From: Mariniflexile sp. AS56 | GTDB taxonomy: Bacteria > Bacteroidota > Bacteroidia > Flavobacteriales > Flavobacteriaceae | NCBI RefSeq assembly: GCF_030552475.1 | Contig: NZ_JAUPED010000003.1 | Coordinates: 1 to 64,000, forward strand | Direction: 5' to 3' | Length of the DNA: 64,000 nt | In this document: in pieces, positions 33,567 to 42,685 of the stretch | Layout: each line of letters opens with the position of its first letter | Numbering within the stretch: position 1 is the first letter of the stretch | Notes under the pieces: generated by a model | Seen by the model: only the letters and a program-made list of their open reading frames with translations | What the model was told of the DNA's origin: nothing | Database searches by the model: none | Program-made: the position numbers and the translations under genes

Positions 33567-34307
33567 TTATTTTGCACATAAATCTAAGGCAGATAGATAG
33601 TTTAACGTCAGCGCTTTTAAACTGTTTATATAATATATTTTCACGTCTTTTATGTTTTTTGAAGCGCTATCTTCCAAATCATCCATGGTTTTTAATGGTG
33701 TGTGGTCACAATCACAAGTTTTTAAAGTTTCATTATAAGTTTTAATATTGGCGGAAATAGCCGTTTTATAATTCAGTATTAAGGTCTCTTTCTGGTGTTG
33801 CGAATCTTTTTCCTTTTGTGCTGCCAATCTTGTTTTAATTTCAGCTTCCTTCAGTTTTAAAGCTTCTTGTTGCTGTTTTAATTTTAACTGTTCTTGTTCT
33901 AAATCGTCCAGTGCTTGGTTGTTGGTAGTGCTTACTTTAGTGGGGGCTGTACTGCATTTTTCAATGGCAATAACACTTTCTTTACTAATATCTCTACCTT
34001 GTTTTACATAAAACCGGGCATCTTCATAGGTTTTTTCGGCTTCCACTTTTTCTAATAAAAAAATTGCTTTGTCTGCAAGTGTTAAAGCAGGAACACAATC
34101 ACATTGGGTAAGTTGCTTTTTTGACAGTTTTAAGGATTCTATCGATCTGTTCGCATAATATTTTAAATGACTAATATTATTAGCCTCGAAAGATGATTTT
34201 ACATGCGAATACGCACTTACGAGATAATAGTTGGCATCGTCGCATTTGGATTGGGCACTAATTGATATAGACGTAATTAAAATTAAAAGGAAGTAAAGGT
34301 TTTTCAT
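33567..34307 (-). CDS. Secreted coiled-coil protein, 246 aa
   Basis: The frame extends to 34379, but the ATG at 34307 gives a clean signal peptide, MKNLYFLLILITSISISAQ. The mature protein has two similar helical units, each containing a C-D-C motif (TQCDCVPALTLADKA near 70 and KTCDCDHTPLKTMDDLED near 205), flanking a long glutamine/glutamate-rich coiled coil (about 130-180). The repeated C-D-C units suggest an internal duplication. No known function; probably periplasmic. It converges with the sigma-54 regulator gene. Confidence 0.75.
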   Translation of the reverse strand: MKNLYFLLILITSISISAQSKCDDANYYLVSAYSHVKSSFEANNISHLKYYANRSIESLKLSKKQLTQCDCVPALTLADKAIFLLEKVEAEKTYEDARFYVKQGRDISKESVIAIEKCSTAPTKVSTTNNQALDDLEQEQLKLKQQQEALKLKEAEIKTRLAAQKEKDSQHQKETLILNYKTAISANIKTYNETLKTCDCDHTPLKTMDDLEDSASKNIKDVKIYYINSLKALTLNYLSALDLCAK

Positions 34308-34436
34308 AGAGCTTGGGGTAAAACATAAATAGGTTATTGCTAAGGTACCAAAAACAATAAACTTAGCCATGTTGTTCATCGAATTTGTGGGATTTAGTAT
34401 ATTTATAGAATAAAGTCGTAAATCAAAAGCTTATAC

Positions 34437-35303
34437 ATGGAAGATCATTTAATGGAAAAATATAAAGTAACCTCGCCAACACAGTTGAAAGATGCTGAAA
34501 CAAAAGTGGTTATAGATAAAGCTGATAAAAAATTAAAAGGCATTCGTAAAGATTTAGGTAAGCTTCAGGACACCATGTATGCGCACGGAAAATATGCGGT
34601 ATTGGTTTGTTTACAAGGCATGGATACCTCTGGGAAAGATAGCTTAATACGTGAGGTTTTTAAGGAATTCAATGCTCGAGGCGTGGTGGTTCATAGTTTT
34701 AAAGTGCCCACGGAATTGGAGTTGAATCATGATTATTTATGGAGGCATTACATTGCGCTTCCGACTCGTGGTAAGTTTGGTGTTTTTAATAGAACCCACT
34801 ATGAAAATGTATTGGTTACACGTGTGCATCCAGGTTATATTATGGGTGAAAACATACCAACAGTAAATTCTGTAGACGACATTGATGATGCTTTTTGGGA
34901 TGCTCGTTTCGACCAAATAAATAATTTTGAAAAACATATAGCAGATAATGGAACCATCATTTTTAAATTCTTTTTAAATCTTTCTAAAGAAGAACAAAAA
35001 TATAGGTTGCTACGCCGCTTAAATAAACAAGAAAAAAACTGGAAGTTCTCTCCCGGCGATTTGAAAGAGCGTAAACTGTGGGATACTTACCAGGCCTGCT
35101 ATGAAGATGCTATTAATAGAACCTCCAAACCACATGCGCCTTGGTACACCATTCCTGCAGACGATAAAGATACAGCGCGATATACGGTCGCTAAAATTAT
35201 GTACGATACGCTGGTTAAATATACGGATATACAAGAACCGGAGTTGGGCGATAAAATTAAAGCCAATATGTCTGTATATAAACAGGAGTTAGAAAACGAA
35301 TAA
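34437..35303 (+). CDS. ppk2: Polyphosphate kinase 2 family protein
   Basis: A P-loop kinase using polyphosphate to phosphorylate nucleotides. Walker A is GMDTSGKDS at 61-69, followed by the lid-region motif GKFGVFNRTHYENVLVTRVHPGY and the C-terminal KERKLWDTYQACYEDAINRTS. One PPK2 domain of 288 residues without the N-terminal extension. Whether it prefers NMP or NDP cannot be told from sequence. The ATG at 34437 is taken; a second in-frame ATG lies five codons on. Confidence 0.92.
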   Translation: MEDHLMEKYKVTSPTQLKDAETKVVIDKADKKLKGIRKDLGKLQDTMYAHGKYAVLVCLQGMDTSGKDSLIREVFKEFNARGVVVHSFKVPTELELNHDYLWRHYIALPTRGKFGVFNRTHYENVLVTRVHPGYIMGENIPTVNSVDDIDDAFWDARFDQINNFEKHIADNGTIIFKFFLNLSKEEQKYRLLRRLNKQEKNWKFSPGDLKERKLWDTYQACYEDAINRTSKPHAPWYTIPADDKDTARYTVAKIMYDTLVKYTDIQEPELGDKIKANMSVYKQELENE

Positions 35304-35385
35304 GCTGTATTCAGCGTTTTTTATGATTTCTTTTGGAGTCCTCGCCCTTTATAAATACTATTTTTAGCCTAAATTATATAATGTT

Positions 35386-36762
35386 ATGATAAGAACAATT
35401 ACAGTATTGTGCTGTTTCTTTATTTCAATAGGGGTAAACGCCCAAACCGATGAAGCTGTTTTAAAAAAAATATACCATACCACTTTAACCAATGGCAAAA
35501 GTTACGATTGGCTCAACCATTTGTCAAATCAAATAGGGAGCCGATTATCGGGTTCCTTGGGTGCAGAACGCGCTGTAGCTTACACCAAAGAAGAACTCGA
35601 TAAGTTGGGTTTAGATAAGGTTTGGTTGCAACCCGTTATGGTGCCAAGATGGGTGCGTGGTGCTAAAGAATATGCTTATGTAGAAACAACTCCGGGTAAA
35701 ACAAATACAGTTAATATTTGTGCCTTGGGTGGCTCGGTGGCGACACCATCCTTGGGTTTAAAGGCGCATATTGTAGAAGTTAAAAATTTTGAAGAATTAG
35801 ACGCTTTAGGGAAAGCGAATATTGAAGGTAAAATAGTGTTTTATAACCGCCCAATGCAAGCAGATTTAATAAGCACGTTTGATGCTTATGGAGGTTGTGT
35901 TAATCAGCGTTACAAAGGCGCTGTGGAGGCTTTAAAATATGGTGCTGTGGGTGTTATTGTAAGATCTATGAATTTACGTTTAGATGATTTACCTCATACA
36001 GGAAGCATGACTTATGACGATTTGCCTATTGAAAAACGAATTCCAGCAGCAGCTATAAGTACCAATGATGCTGAAATTTTAAGCACTATGCTACAGCTTG
36101 ATAAAAACATTAAATTTTATTTTAAACAGAACTGCAAGCAATTAGCCGATGTACAATCGTATAACGTGATTGGAGAAATAACAGGTAGCCAATTCCCTAA
36201 TGAATATATGGTAGTTGGTGGGCATTTAGACTCTTGGGATTTAGGTGATGGTTCTCATGATGATGGCGCCGGCGTTGTGCAGTCTATGGATGTTTTAAGA
36301 TTGTTAAAAGAATCTGGAATCAAACCGAAACGTAGTATTCGCGTGATATTATTTATGAATGAAGAAAACGGACTACGAGGTGGTAATAAGTACGCCGAAG
36401 AAGCTAAACAGAAAAAGGAAAAGCATGTGTTTGCTCTAGAAAGTGATGCAGGTGGTTTTACTCCACGTGGCTTTAGTTTTGATTGTAGTGAAGCTAATTT
36501 TAATCAAGTTTTAAGTTGGCAGTCTTTGTTTAAACCGTATTTCATTCATTATTTTGAAAAGGGTGGAAGTGGTGCCGATGTGGGGCCGCTTAAAACTGAA
36601 AAGAACGTTTTGGCGGGATTAAGACCAGATTCTCAGCGTTATTTCGATCACCATCATGCCAGCAACGATACGTTTGATGCTGTTAATAAACGCGAATTGG
36701 AATTGGGTGCTGCTACCATGACGGCTCTAGTGTATTTATTTGATAAATATGGGGTGAAGTAA
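35386..36762 (+). CDS. Secreted M28-family zinc aminopeptidase/carboxypeptidase
   Basis: The signal MIRTITVLCCFFISIGVNAQ is followed by a PA-like insert and an M28 catalytic domain. Zinc ligands are visible at H280 (GGHLDSWD), the aspartate in GSHDDGAGV, the general base/ligand pair E326-E327 in FMNEENGLRGG, the D in LESDAGG and the H in YFDHHHASNDT. The closest well-known relative is carboxypeptidase Q/plasma glutamate carboxypeptidase. It would trim peptides outside the cytoplasm. The secreted DinB-like gene follows 49 bases downstream. Confidence 0.92.
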   Translation: MIRTITVLCCFFISIGVNAQTDEAVLKKIYHTTLTNGKSYDWLNHLSNQIGSRLSGSLGAERAVAYTKEELDKLGLDKVWLQPVMVPRWVRGAKEYAYVETTPGKTNTVNICALGGSVATPSLGLKAHIVEVKNFEELDALGKANIEGKIVFYNRPMQADLISTFDAYGGCVNQRYKGAVEALKYGAVGVIVRSMNLRLDDLPHTGSMTYDDLPIEKRIPAAAISTNDAEILSTMLQLDKNIKFYFKQNCKQLADVQSYNVIGEITGSQFPNEYMVVGGHLDSWDLGDGSHDDGAGVVQSMDVLRLLKESGIKPKRSIRVILFMNEENGLRGGNKYAEEAKQKKEKHVFALESDAGGFTPRGFSFDCSEANFNQVLSWQSLFKPYFIHYFEKGGSGADVGPLKTEKNVLAGLRPDSQRYFDHHHASNDTFDAVNKRELELGAATMTALVYLFDKYGVK

Positions 36763-36811
36763 TTTTAATTAAGAATTGAAAATTAATAATGATGAACCTA
36801 ATATTTTTTAA

Positions 36812-37366
36812 ATGAAACAATTTATATGTGTTTTTGTTTTAATGAACTCAGTGATTGCAATGGCTCAAACAAAAGAAGCATTACCTTATTATGAAATTCC
36901 TGAATACACCGAAGCATACACAGCAAATTCAGTTGCTGCGAGAATGATTGATGCTTTAGGGTTTCGTTATTATTGGGCAACCGATGGGTTGCGAGACGTC
37001 GATTTAAACTATAAGCCAAGTGAATCTGGACGCGCCACTTCCGAGACTATTGAGCATATTTATGGCTTATCTAAATTTATTAGAAATACGGTTTTAAGTG
37101 CTGATAAGGATACTAATAAAGCAGAATTGTTATTTGAAGAAAAGCGTAAACAAACATTGATGAATTTGAAGGCGGTGTCCGATGTTTTGAGAAATACTGA
37201 AACGCCAATTCAACTGGAAGCTGTTGAAGTCCCTTTTTGGAATATGATAAACGGCCCTATTTCTGATGCGTTGTGGCATTGCGGTCAAGTCGTGTTATTG
37301 CGTCGGGCTTCCGGGAATCCGTTTAATTCTAAAGTCAATGTTTTTAGCGGAAAAGTTAGAGAGTAA
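36812..37366 (+). CDS. DinB-like protein with signal peptide
   Basis: Residues 1-18 (MKQFICVFVLMNSVIAMAQ) are a signal peptide, unusual for the DinB/YfiT superfamily, which is normally cytosolic. The mature part has the four-helix pattern with possible metal histidines in TIEHIYGLSKFI and in ISDALWHCGQVVLLRR, the latter the usual C-terminal H-x(3)-Q-L/R-like helix. The enzymatic role of extracellular members is unknown. It follows the M28 peptidase gene and may be co-transcribed with it. Confidence 0.75.
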   Translation: MKQFICVFVLMNSVIAMAQTKEALPYYEIPEYTEAYTANSVAARMIDALGFRYYWATDGLRDVDLNYKPSESGRATSETIEHIYGLSKFIRNTVLSADKDTNKAELLFEEKRKQTLMNLKAVSDVLRNTETPIQLEAVEVPFWNMINGPISDALWHCGQVVLLRRASGNPFNSKVNVFSGKVRE

Positions 37367-37460
37367 CATGAAGGTTTAATTATAACTTCATCCTAATAAA
37401 ATTTAAAAAGTCATTCAATTTTTTCCTTGAAAAGTTTAGCTCAAATTTGAAAAAATGAGA

Positions 37461-38765
37461 TTATTTAACTTTCTTTTTAAATACTTTTATAAGTACAAAA
37501 ATTAAGCTTAAAGTTGCTATAATTATGGCAGTAGCAATAGCTTCTTTTGAAGAAAGACTAGATAAAAAATAGAGTATAATAGCAATTGCTAAAATAGGCA
37601 CCGTCCAACCACCAGGAATTTTAAAACTGTCCTTTTGTTCTTTTTGTGATTTACGTAATTTAATGACTGATAGGGCAACTCCTAAATAAAGTATGAGCAT
37701 GGAGCTACTGGCAATAACTGCTAACTGCTCGAAACTACCAGAAATAGAAAGTAAGAACCCAATGGTTGCATAGCTTATAATAGCAATATAAGGTGTGGCA
37801 AATGATTTGTGTATTTTTGATAATGCCTTTATAGGGAAAACCTGATCTCTTGCAAGTGCATAAACTATTCTAGGGCTATTAAGTATGGTGCCGCTCATAT
37901 ATCCAAACATAGAAATAACGGCTCCAACAATTAAAAGCATATATCCAAAAGATCCCATAATGGCCTTAGCTGTTTCTGCTAGAGGAGCTGCTCTAAAATT
38001 GGGTAAATCAGCTCCTAAAACACCTTGTGACACGGTTTGAATTAAAACATAAACAACCACAACTGTGGTTATGCTAATTAAAATAGCTTTAGGAATGGTA
38101 CGTTTAGGATTCTTAACTTCACCACCTACAATGATACCTGTTTCACATCCTTGAAAAGCAAAAAACAAAATTAGTGATGTTTCGCCTAGGGTTTTAATAC
38201 TGGGCATACTTTCAAAATATAAATTGCTTATAGAAACATCTTTAAAGCCAATAATAATGAGTAATAGTAATGGAATAAGTTTAATAAGGGTATTAAATTT
38301 CACTAAATCAATGCCTTGTTTTAATCCAATAACGTTAATGAAAACCAATCCATAAAAAAGAATAAATAAAAACAAAAAACGAGGCCAACCATCTGCAAAT
38401 ACGGGGTAAGCAGCTCCAATAACATTAACCAAAGCATTTGATACGGCGGCATCTGCAAATAAATTACTTCCAATGGCAAAAAAACCGGCAATAAAGCCTG
38501 CGTAATTTCCAAAAGCTGTTTCTATATATGTATAAGGGCCTCCTGTAGTGGTTACTTTACTTCCAACTTCAGCAAAACAAAGCATAATCATCGCCATTAA
38601 TAAGCCGCAAAAAAGGTAGGCTATAATACTTGAAGCCCCCATATACGTGGCTACTATGGCTGGTAAAACAAAAATACCAGACCCAATTATGATGTTGATA
38701 ATGTTAGCTGATAAACCTAATACGCCAACACTCCGTTTTAATCCTTCTTCTTTTTGTTCTAACAT
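37461..38765 (-). CDS. APC-family amino acid permease
   Basis: 434 residues with twelve hydrophobic segments. The APC unwound first helix is plain in NIIIGSGIFVLPAIVATYMG, TGGPYTYIETAFGNYAGF marks helix 3, and FFAFQGCETGIIVGGEVKNPKRTIPKA marks helix 6 and the following loop. It imports amino acids, substrate unresolved. It is the last of a leftward run of membrane-protein genes with short gaps (13 to 18 bases), which suggests a single operon with the two acyltransferase-like genes and the PAT-type transporter. Confidence 0.92.
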   Translation of the reverse strand: MLEQKEEGLKRSVGVLGLSANIINIIIGSGIFVLPAIVATYMGASSIIAYLFCGLLMAMIMLCFAEVGSKVTTTGGPYTYIETAFGNYAGFIAGFFAIGSNLFADAAVSNALVNVIGAAYPVFADGWPRFLFLFILFYGLVFINVIGLKQGIDLVKFNTLIKLIPLLLLIIIGFKDVSISNLYFESMPSIKTLGETSLILFFAFQGCETGIIVGGEVKNPKRTIPKAILISITTVVVVYVLIQTVSQGVLGADLPNFRAAPLAETAKAIMGSFGYMLLIVGAVISMFGYMSGTILNSPRIVYALARDQVFPIKALSKIHKSFATPYIAIISYATIGFLLSISGSFEQLAVIASSSMLILYLGVALSVIKLRKSQKEQKDSFKIPGGWTVPILAIAIILYFLSSLSSKEAIATAIIIATLSLIFVLIKVFKKKVK

Positions 38766-38778
38766 GGTACTCGTTAAA

Positions 38779-39945
38779 TTACAGGTAGCTTAGCCACGAT
38801 TTGTTTTTGTTGTTTTGTTTATATAAGTCAAATTTTTTGCAGAGCGGATACAGAAGTAGGATAATGCCAATCCAAACTAAATACAGCATGTCTAAGTTGA
38901 GGCCATATCCTTTTAAGGCGGGTGTTTCAGTAACCCAATCTTTTAAAATCATTGTTTCCCAACCAAAGCCTGAAAGTTCTGCGTAAAGTAAAGCCAAACC
39001 ATGAATGAGGTATAAATGCAATATATAGTAGAAGAATGGGACGCGCCCAAAAACTTTGAAAAAATCGGCTACTTTTCCTTTCAATTTTTCAGTATGGGCT
39101 AGAAAAATAAATGTAACTCCTAAAGTCATTAATAAATAGGTTAAGGAAGGCGGGTATTTTGCAGGATTTAAAAAGGAAATCAAATTTTGTGATAGCGTGC
39201 TATAATTTTTCCAAGGTGAAAGGTTGCCGTAAATATTGGTAAATCTTAATATTATAAATAGAGCTAAAGATGCTATTCCTATAATGTTGAACATTTTTTT
39301 TCGTCTATCAGCATCAAAAGTACTGTTATAAAATGCGCCAAAGTAATACCCTAAGGACATGACAGCAACCCAAGGAATAAGCGGGTATGCCGTTTCAAAA
39401 TCGAAGCCATTGCCTAAATCGAAATAAGCGTATTCATGAAGTATGGCCCATAGCATGCTGCCATCATAATGGATACTGTCTAAAAGATTATGACCAAAAA
39501 TTAAAAGGAAACTAAAAAGTAAAATATACTGTCTTGGTAACCATATAATACCAGCTAAAGCTATCATGCTTATTCCCAAAACCCAAATAACGAATAAACC
39601 CGGGCTAGAAAAACTAACATCAAAATACCATGCAAAATTAACGATGGTTAATTCAATAAAAACCAGCCAAAGTCCCCGTTTTATTAAAAAACCAGACAGT
39701 TCCTTTTTTGTTTTTCGTTTACTGATGATGAATGCAGAAATTCCTGCTAAAAAACTAAATGCGGGAGCACAAAAATGAGTAATCCAACGCGTAAAAAAAA
39801 TGGGAAGGTTACTTTGTGTGGGGTCTTCCGGACTAAAAATAAATGAGTCATAGTGAAAATAATCTCGAGTATGATCCAATGCCATAAGTACCATGACTAG
39901 GCCCTTTAGGATATCTATGGATTGAATTCGTGTTGGTTTAGTCAT
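38779..39945 (-). CDS. HGSNAT-like (DUF1624) membrane acyltransferase, copy 2
   Basis: 388 residues, ten or so membrane helices, starting RIQSIDILKGLVMVLMALDH, the hallmark of the heparan-alpha-glucosaminide N-acetyltransferase/DUF1624 family. The catalytic histidine of human HGSNAT would correspond to a conserved loop histidine (candidates are ALDH in helix 1 and WITHFCAP). It is a clear paralogue of the next gene upstream, with the same ends (WLSYL). Members transfer acetyl or other acyl groups across the membrane to sugars; the acceptor here is unknown. Confidence 0.85.
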   Translation of the reverse strand: MTKPTRIQSIDILKGLVMVLMALDHTRDYFHYDSFIFSPEDPTQSNLPIFFTRWITHFCAPAFSFLAGISAFIISKRKTKKELSGFLIKRGLWLVFIELTIVNFAWYFDVSFSSPGLFVIWVLGISMIALAGIIWLPRQYILLFSFLLIFGHNLLDSIHYDGSMLWAILHEYAYFDLGNGFDFETAYPLIPWVAVMSLGYYFGAFYNSTFDADRRKKMFNIIGIASLALFIILRFTNIYGNLSPWKNYSTLSQNLISFLNPAKYPPSLTYLLMTLGVTFIFLAHTEKLKGKVADFFKVFGRVPFFYYILHLYLIHGLALLYAELSGFGWETMILKDWVTETPALKGYGLNLDMLYLVWIGIILLLYPLCKKFDLYKQNNKNKSWLSYL

Positions 39946-39963
39946 ATTAAGATTCGGTTGAAA

Positions 39964-41145
39964 TTATAAATAGCTTAACCACCATTTGTCTTTATTAGTT
40001 GCTTTGTAAATCATGTATTTTTTACAGGGGAAATAAAGCATTAAAATAACTGATACCCAAACAAGATACACTATAAAAAGTGAATACCCATAATTTAAGA
40101 GGTTGCCAGACGAAAAGGCGTCTTTAGTAAGAATCATATCTAGCCAATTTCCACCAAATAGGAGTATGCCAATTATGGCTAAAACATGAATGACAAGAAT
40201 ATGTGCAAAATAATAGAATAATGGAACGCGCCCGAAGACTAGTAAGAAATTAGTTAGCTTGTTCTTTACAGTTTCAATGCCATATAAAAAGAGTAGGGCA
40301 GGACCCAGGGTGATAAGAATGTAAGCAAGTGATGGTGGGTATTTTGAAACCTTGAAAAATGATAAAATAGTTTTTGTAGTGGTGTCTTGAACAGACCATG
40401 GTACTAAGTCTCCATAAATATTGATGCCTCTTAGAATGAAAAACAAGAGAATGGAACCAGTACCTAAGCCAATCAGCCATTTTTTTCTTAACGGAATATG
40501 AAAGTTTTTAGTGTATAGTTGCCCAAAACAATAGCCTAGAATCATAACACCAATCCAAGGTAGTACGGGATAAAATATGCCAATATCGATATGGTTATTT
40601 ACAGGTACAATATTTGGTTGGTGCAGTAAGTACCAAATAATATCAAAAAAACGAGTACCGTTTTTAACAATACCATCTAAAGCATTATGGCCAAAAACAA
40701 TAAGTAGTCCAATAGTTAGTATTATTTTTTTTGGTAAATAAATAAGAAAGGCTAAGGAAACCATACTAAAACCGATGGCCCAAATTACTTGAAGAATAAT
40801 TCTGCTATAAGTAAGGTCGAATTTCCATAAAAGGTTATTTACAACAAGTTCGAGGACTATTAACCAAAGCCCTCGAGTTAATAAAAACTTGGACAACTCG
40901 TGCTTAGTTTTTTTTGTGCCGTATAAAAAAGCAGAAGTTCCCGCTAGAAACACAAATACAGGCGCGCAATAATGTGTTATGAATCTCGTAAAAAAGAGAA
41001 AGGGTGTTGTTGTTTCTAAATTAGTTGGGTCGTTAAAAAAAGCGCCGTAATGGAAAAAATCTCGCACATGGTCTAATGCCATAATAACCATGACAAGGCC
41101 TCTTAAAATATCAATAGATTCTATTCGGTTGGTTTTGATTTTCAT
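39964..41145 (-). CDS. HGSNAT-like (DUF1624) membrane acyltransferase, copy 1
   Basis: 393 residues beginning RIESIDILRGLVMVIMALDH, with FFTRFITHYCAPVFVFLAGTSA aligning to the neighbour's FFTRWITHFCAPAFSFLAGISA. The two genes are tandem duplicates, diverged throughout but equal in topology and length, with an 18-base gap. The pair follows a PAT-type transporter gene by 18 bases. One copy may act on another acceptor, or the two may form a heteromer; the sequence does not tell. Confidence 0.85.
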   Translation of the reverse strand: MKIKTNRIESIDILRGLVMVIMALDHVRDFFHYGAFFNDPTNLETTTPFLFFTRFITHYCAPVFVFLAGTSAFLYGTKKTKHELSKFLLTRGLWLIVLELVVNNLLWKFDLTYSRIILQVIWAIGFSMVSLAFLIYLPKKIILTIGLLIVFGHNALDGIVKNGTRFFDIIWYLLHQPNIVPVNNHIDIGIFYPVLPWIGVMILGYCFGQLYTKNFHIPLRKKWLIGLGTGSILLFFILRGINIYGDLVPWSVQDTTTKTILSFFKVSKYPPSLAYILITLGPALLFLYGIETVKNKLTNFLLVFGRVPLFYYFAHILVIHVLAIIGILLFGGNWLDMILTKDAFSSGNLLNYGYSLFIVYLVWVSVILMLYFPCKKYMIYKATNKDKWWLSYL

Positions 41146-41163
41146 GTGTTTTTAATAAATATT

Positions 41164-42510
41164 TTAAAATGTCATTTTGGTTTTGTTAGAAAACGTGTCT
41201 ATAGCCTCTCTCTGCTTTTTGAAATTTATTAGTTTAATAAAAACTATGGTTAACAAAGGTGATAATGCGGTGCACAGTAAAACGTATTCCCAAGACATAA
41301 GTTCTTTAAATGTGCCCAGTAATCCAGAACCAGCTGCACGTCCCATATTATTAAGAGCCATAAAAAGTGTGAATTGTGTAGCAGCTACGGTTTGCCAACA
41401 TAATTTCATGCAGGCAGCAAACATGCCGATACAAATAAACGTGTAAAAGAGGTAGTAGAATAAAATGAAACCGAAAATTATTTTATCGTTCCCCCATAAA
41501 TTGGGTAACAATGCAAGTGCAGTAATTAATATTAGAGTTGCTGTTAGGTAAATAATGAGCATTTTTTTATCACCAAAAAAATCAATTAAAGCACCACCTA
41601 CAAACATGCCAAAAAAAACACCAATAATTGTGGTTATAGAGTATACTTGCGAAAAGGATGTATTTGTCCAGCCTAATTCTTGTATCGTGAAAATTGGTAA
41701 AAAGGTGTCGATTAATCCATACATAGCCCCATTAATAACAGAAGCCATACCCATGAAAATAGTTGAAGGTAAAATAATGACTCTTAAAAGGTTTTTAAAT
41801 ATTTGTCCCCAAGTTTTTAATTGCGCTTCTCTAGATTCTTGTGATGCTTCGCCTTTTGTCCATGGGAATAATTTTTCATTTGGTCGTTCTCTAAAGCAAA
41901 TGGGAACCAATATAATAATGGCGACTGCAATAGATAGAGATGAAATGGCTGTTGTTAACCCTAGTTTATTTATTAAAGAGGTCCCAATAACTAAGGCTAA
42001 TGATGAGCCAATAATTTTGAAGCCCCACATTAAACCATTGGCTCTGGCTTGTTGGTTAATAGGGATAATATCTATGGCCATTCCATCGGTTGCTACGTCT
42101 TGAAAAGCACCGAAAAAACTAATAAAAAAACCAGCAATCATTAATCCGTTTAAATTATTTAACGGGTCTTGCACGAAACCAATGGACAAAAAACTGACGA
42201 TTAATCCCAATTGACCAAAAATAACCCAAGGGCGTTTTCTTCCCATGGATAAAATGGTAAACCGATCCATAAGTGGGGCGATAAGAATTTTAAAACTCCA
42301 AGGAATACCAATTACAGCAACAAAGCTTGCTATTTCAATTGGTGTTTTATTATTCATGGCTAACCAAGCAGGAATAGCAAAATAGGTGATACCTTCTGGA
42401 ATGCCTTGAGCCATATATAAAGCCGAAAATGCTAAATACCTTAAAACGGGGTTCTCACTTAAAAATAGATTTTTATGTTTTAATTTTAATGTCTTCGGTT
42501 GGTTATCCAT
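41164..42510 (-). CDS. MFS transporter of the PAT family (AmpG-like)
   Basis: 448 residues, twelve or more membrane helices. The N-terminal half has the AmpG/PAT signature: LAFSALYMAQGIPEGITYFAIPAWL, GIPWSFKILIAPLMDRF and GAFQDVATDGMAIDIIP. The PAT family contains the muropeptide permease AmpG and the acetyl-CoA transporter AT-1, so cargo could be a muropeptide-like sugar or an acyl-CoA. It is the first gene of the putative four-gene operon with the tandem acyltransferases and the APC permease. Confidence 0.85.
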   Translation of the reverse strand: MDNQPKTLKLKHKNLFLSENPVLRYLAFSALYMAQGIPEGITYFAIPAWLAMNNKTPIEIASFVAVIGIPWSFKILIAPLMDRFTILSMGRKRPWVIFGQLGLIVSFLSIGFVQDPLNNLNGLMIAGFFISFFGAFQDVATDGMAIDIIPINQQARANGLMWGFKIIGSSLALVIGTSLINKLGLTTAISSLSIAVAIIILVPICFRERPNEKLFPWTKGEASQESREAQLKTWGQIFKNLLRVIILPSTIFMGMASVINGAMYGLIDTFLPIFTIQELGWTNTSFSQVYSITTIIGVFFGMFVGGALIDFFGDKKMLIIYLTATLILITALALLPNLWGNDKIIFGFILFYYLFYTFICIGMFAACMKLCWQTVAATQFTLFMALNNMGRAAGSGLLGTFKELMSWEYVLLCTALSPLLTIVFIKLINFKKQREAIDTFSNKTKMTF

Positions 42511-42685
42511 TAATTCAGAATTTTGTTTAATTCTCTTCCTGATGCGTTATCAGTTTTAATTACACGTGTTTTTTTATAGAATGATTATTAGCCAGGTTTG
42601 AGGTTAAATAGACTTAGTTCGTTTTATGAATCTCCAATTCGATTTCGATTAAAAATTCAGGTATGGCTAGTTGTTTTTTTTTGTC

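Noticed and set aside
41555-42103. 182-codon antisense ORF inside the PAT-type transporter
   Set aside because: Shadow of a clear MFS reading frame with no features of its own.
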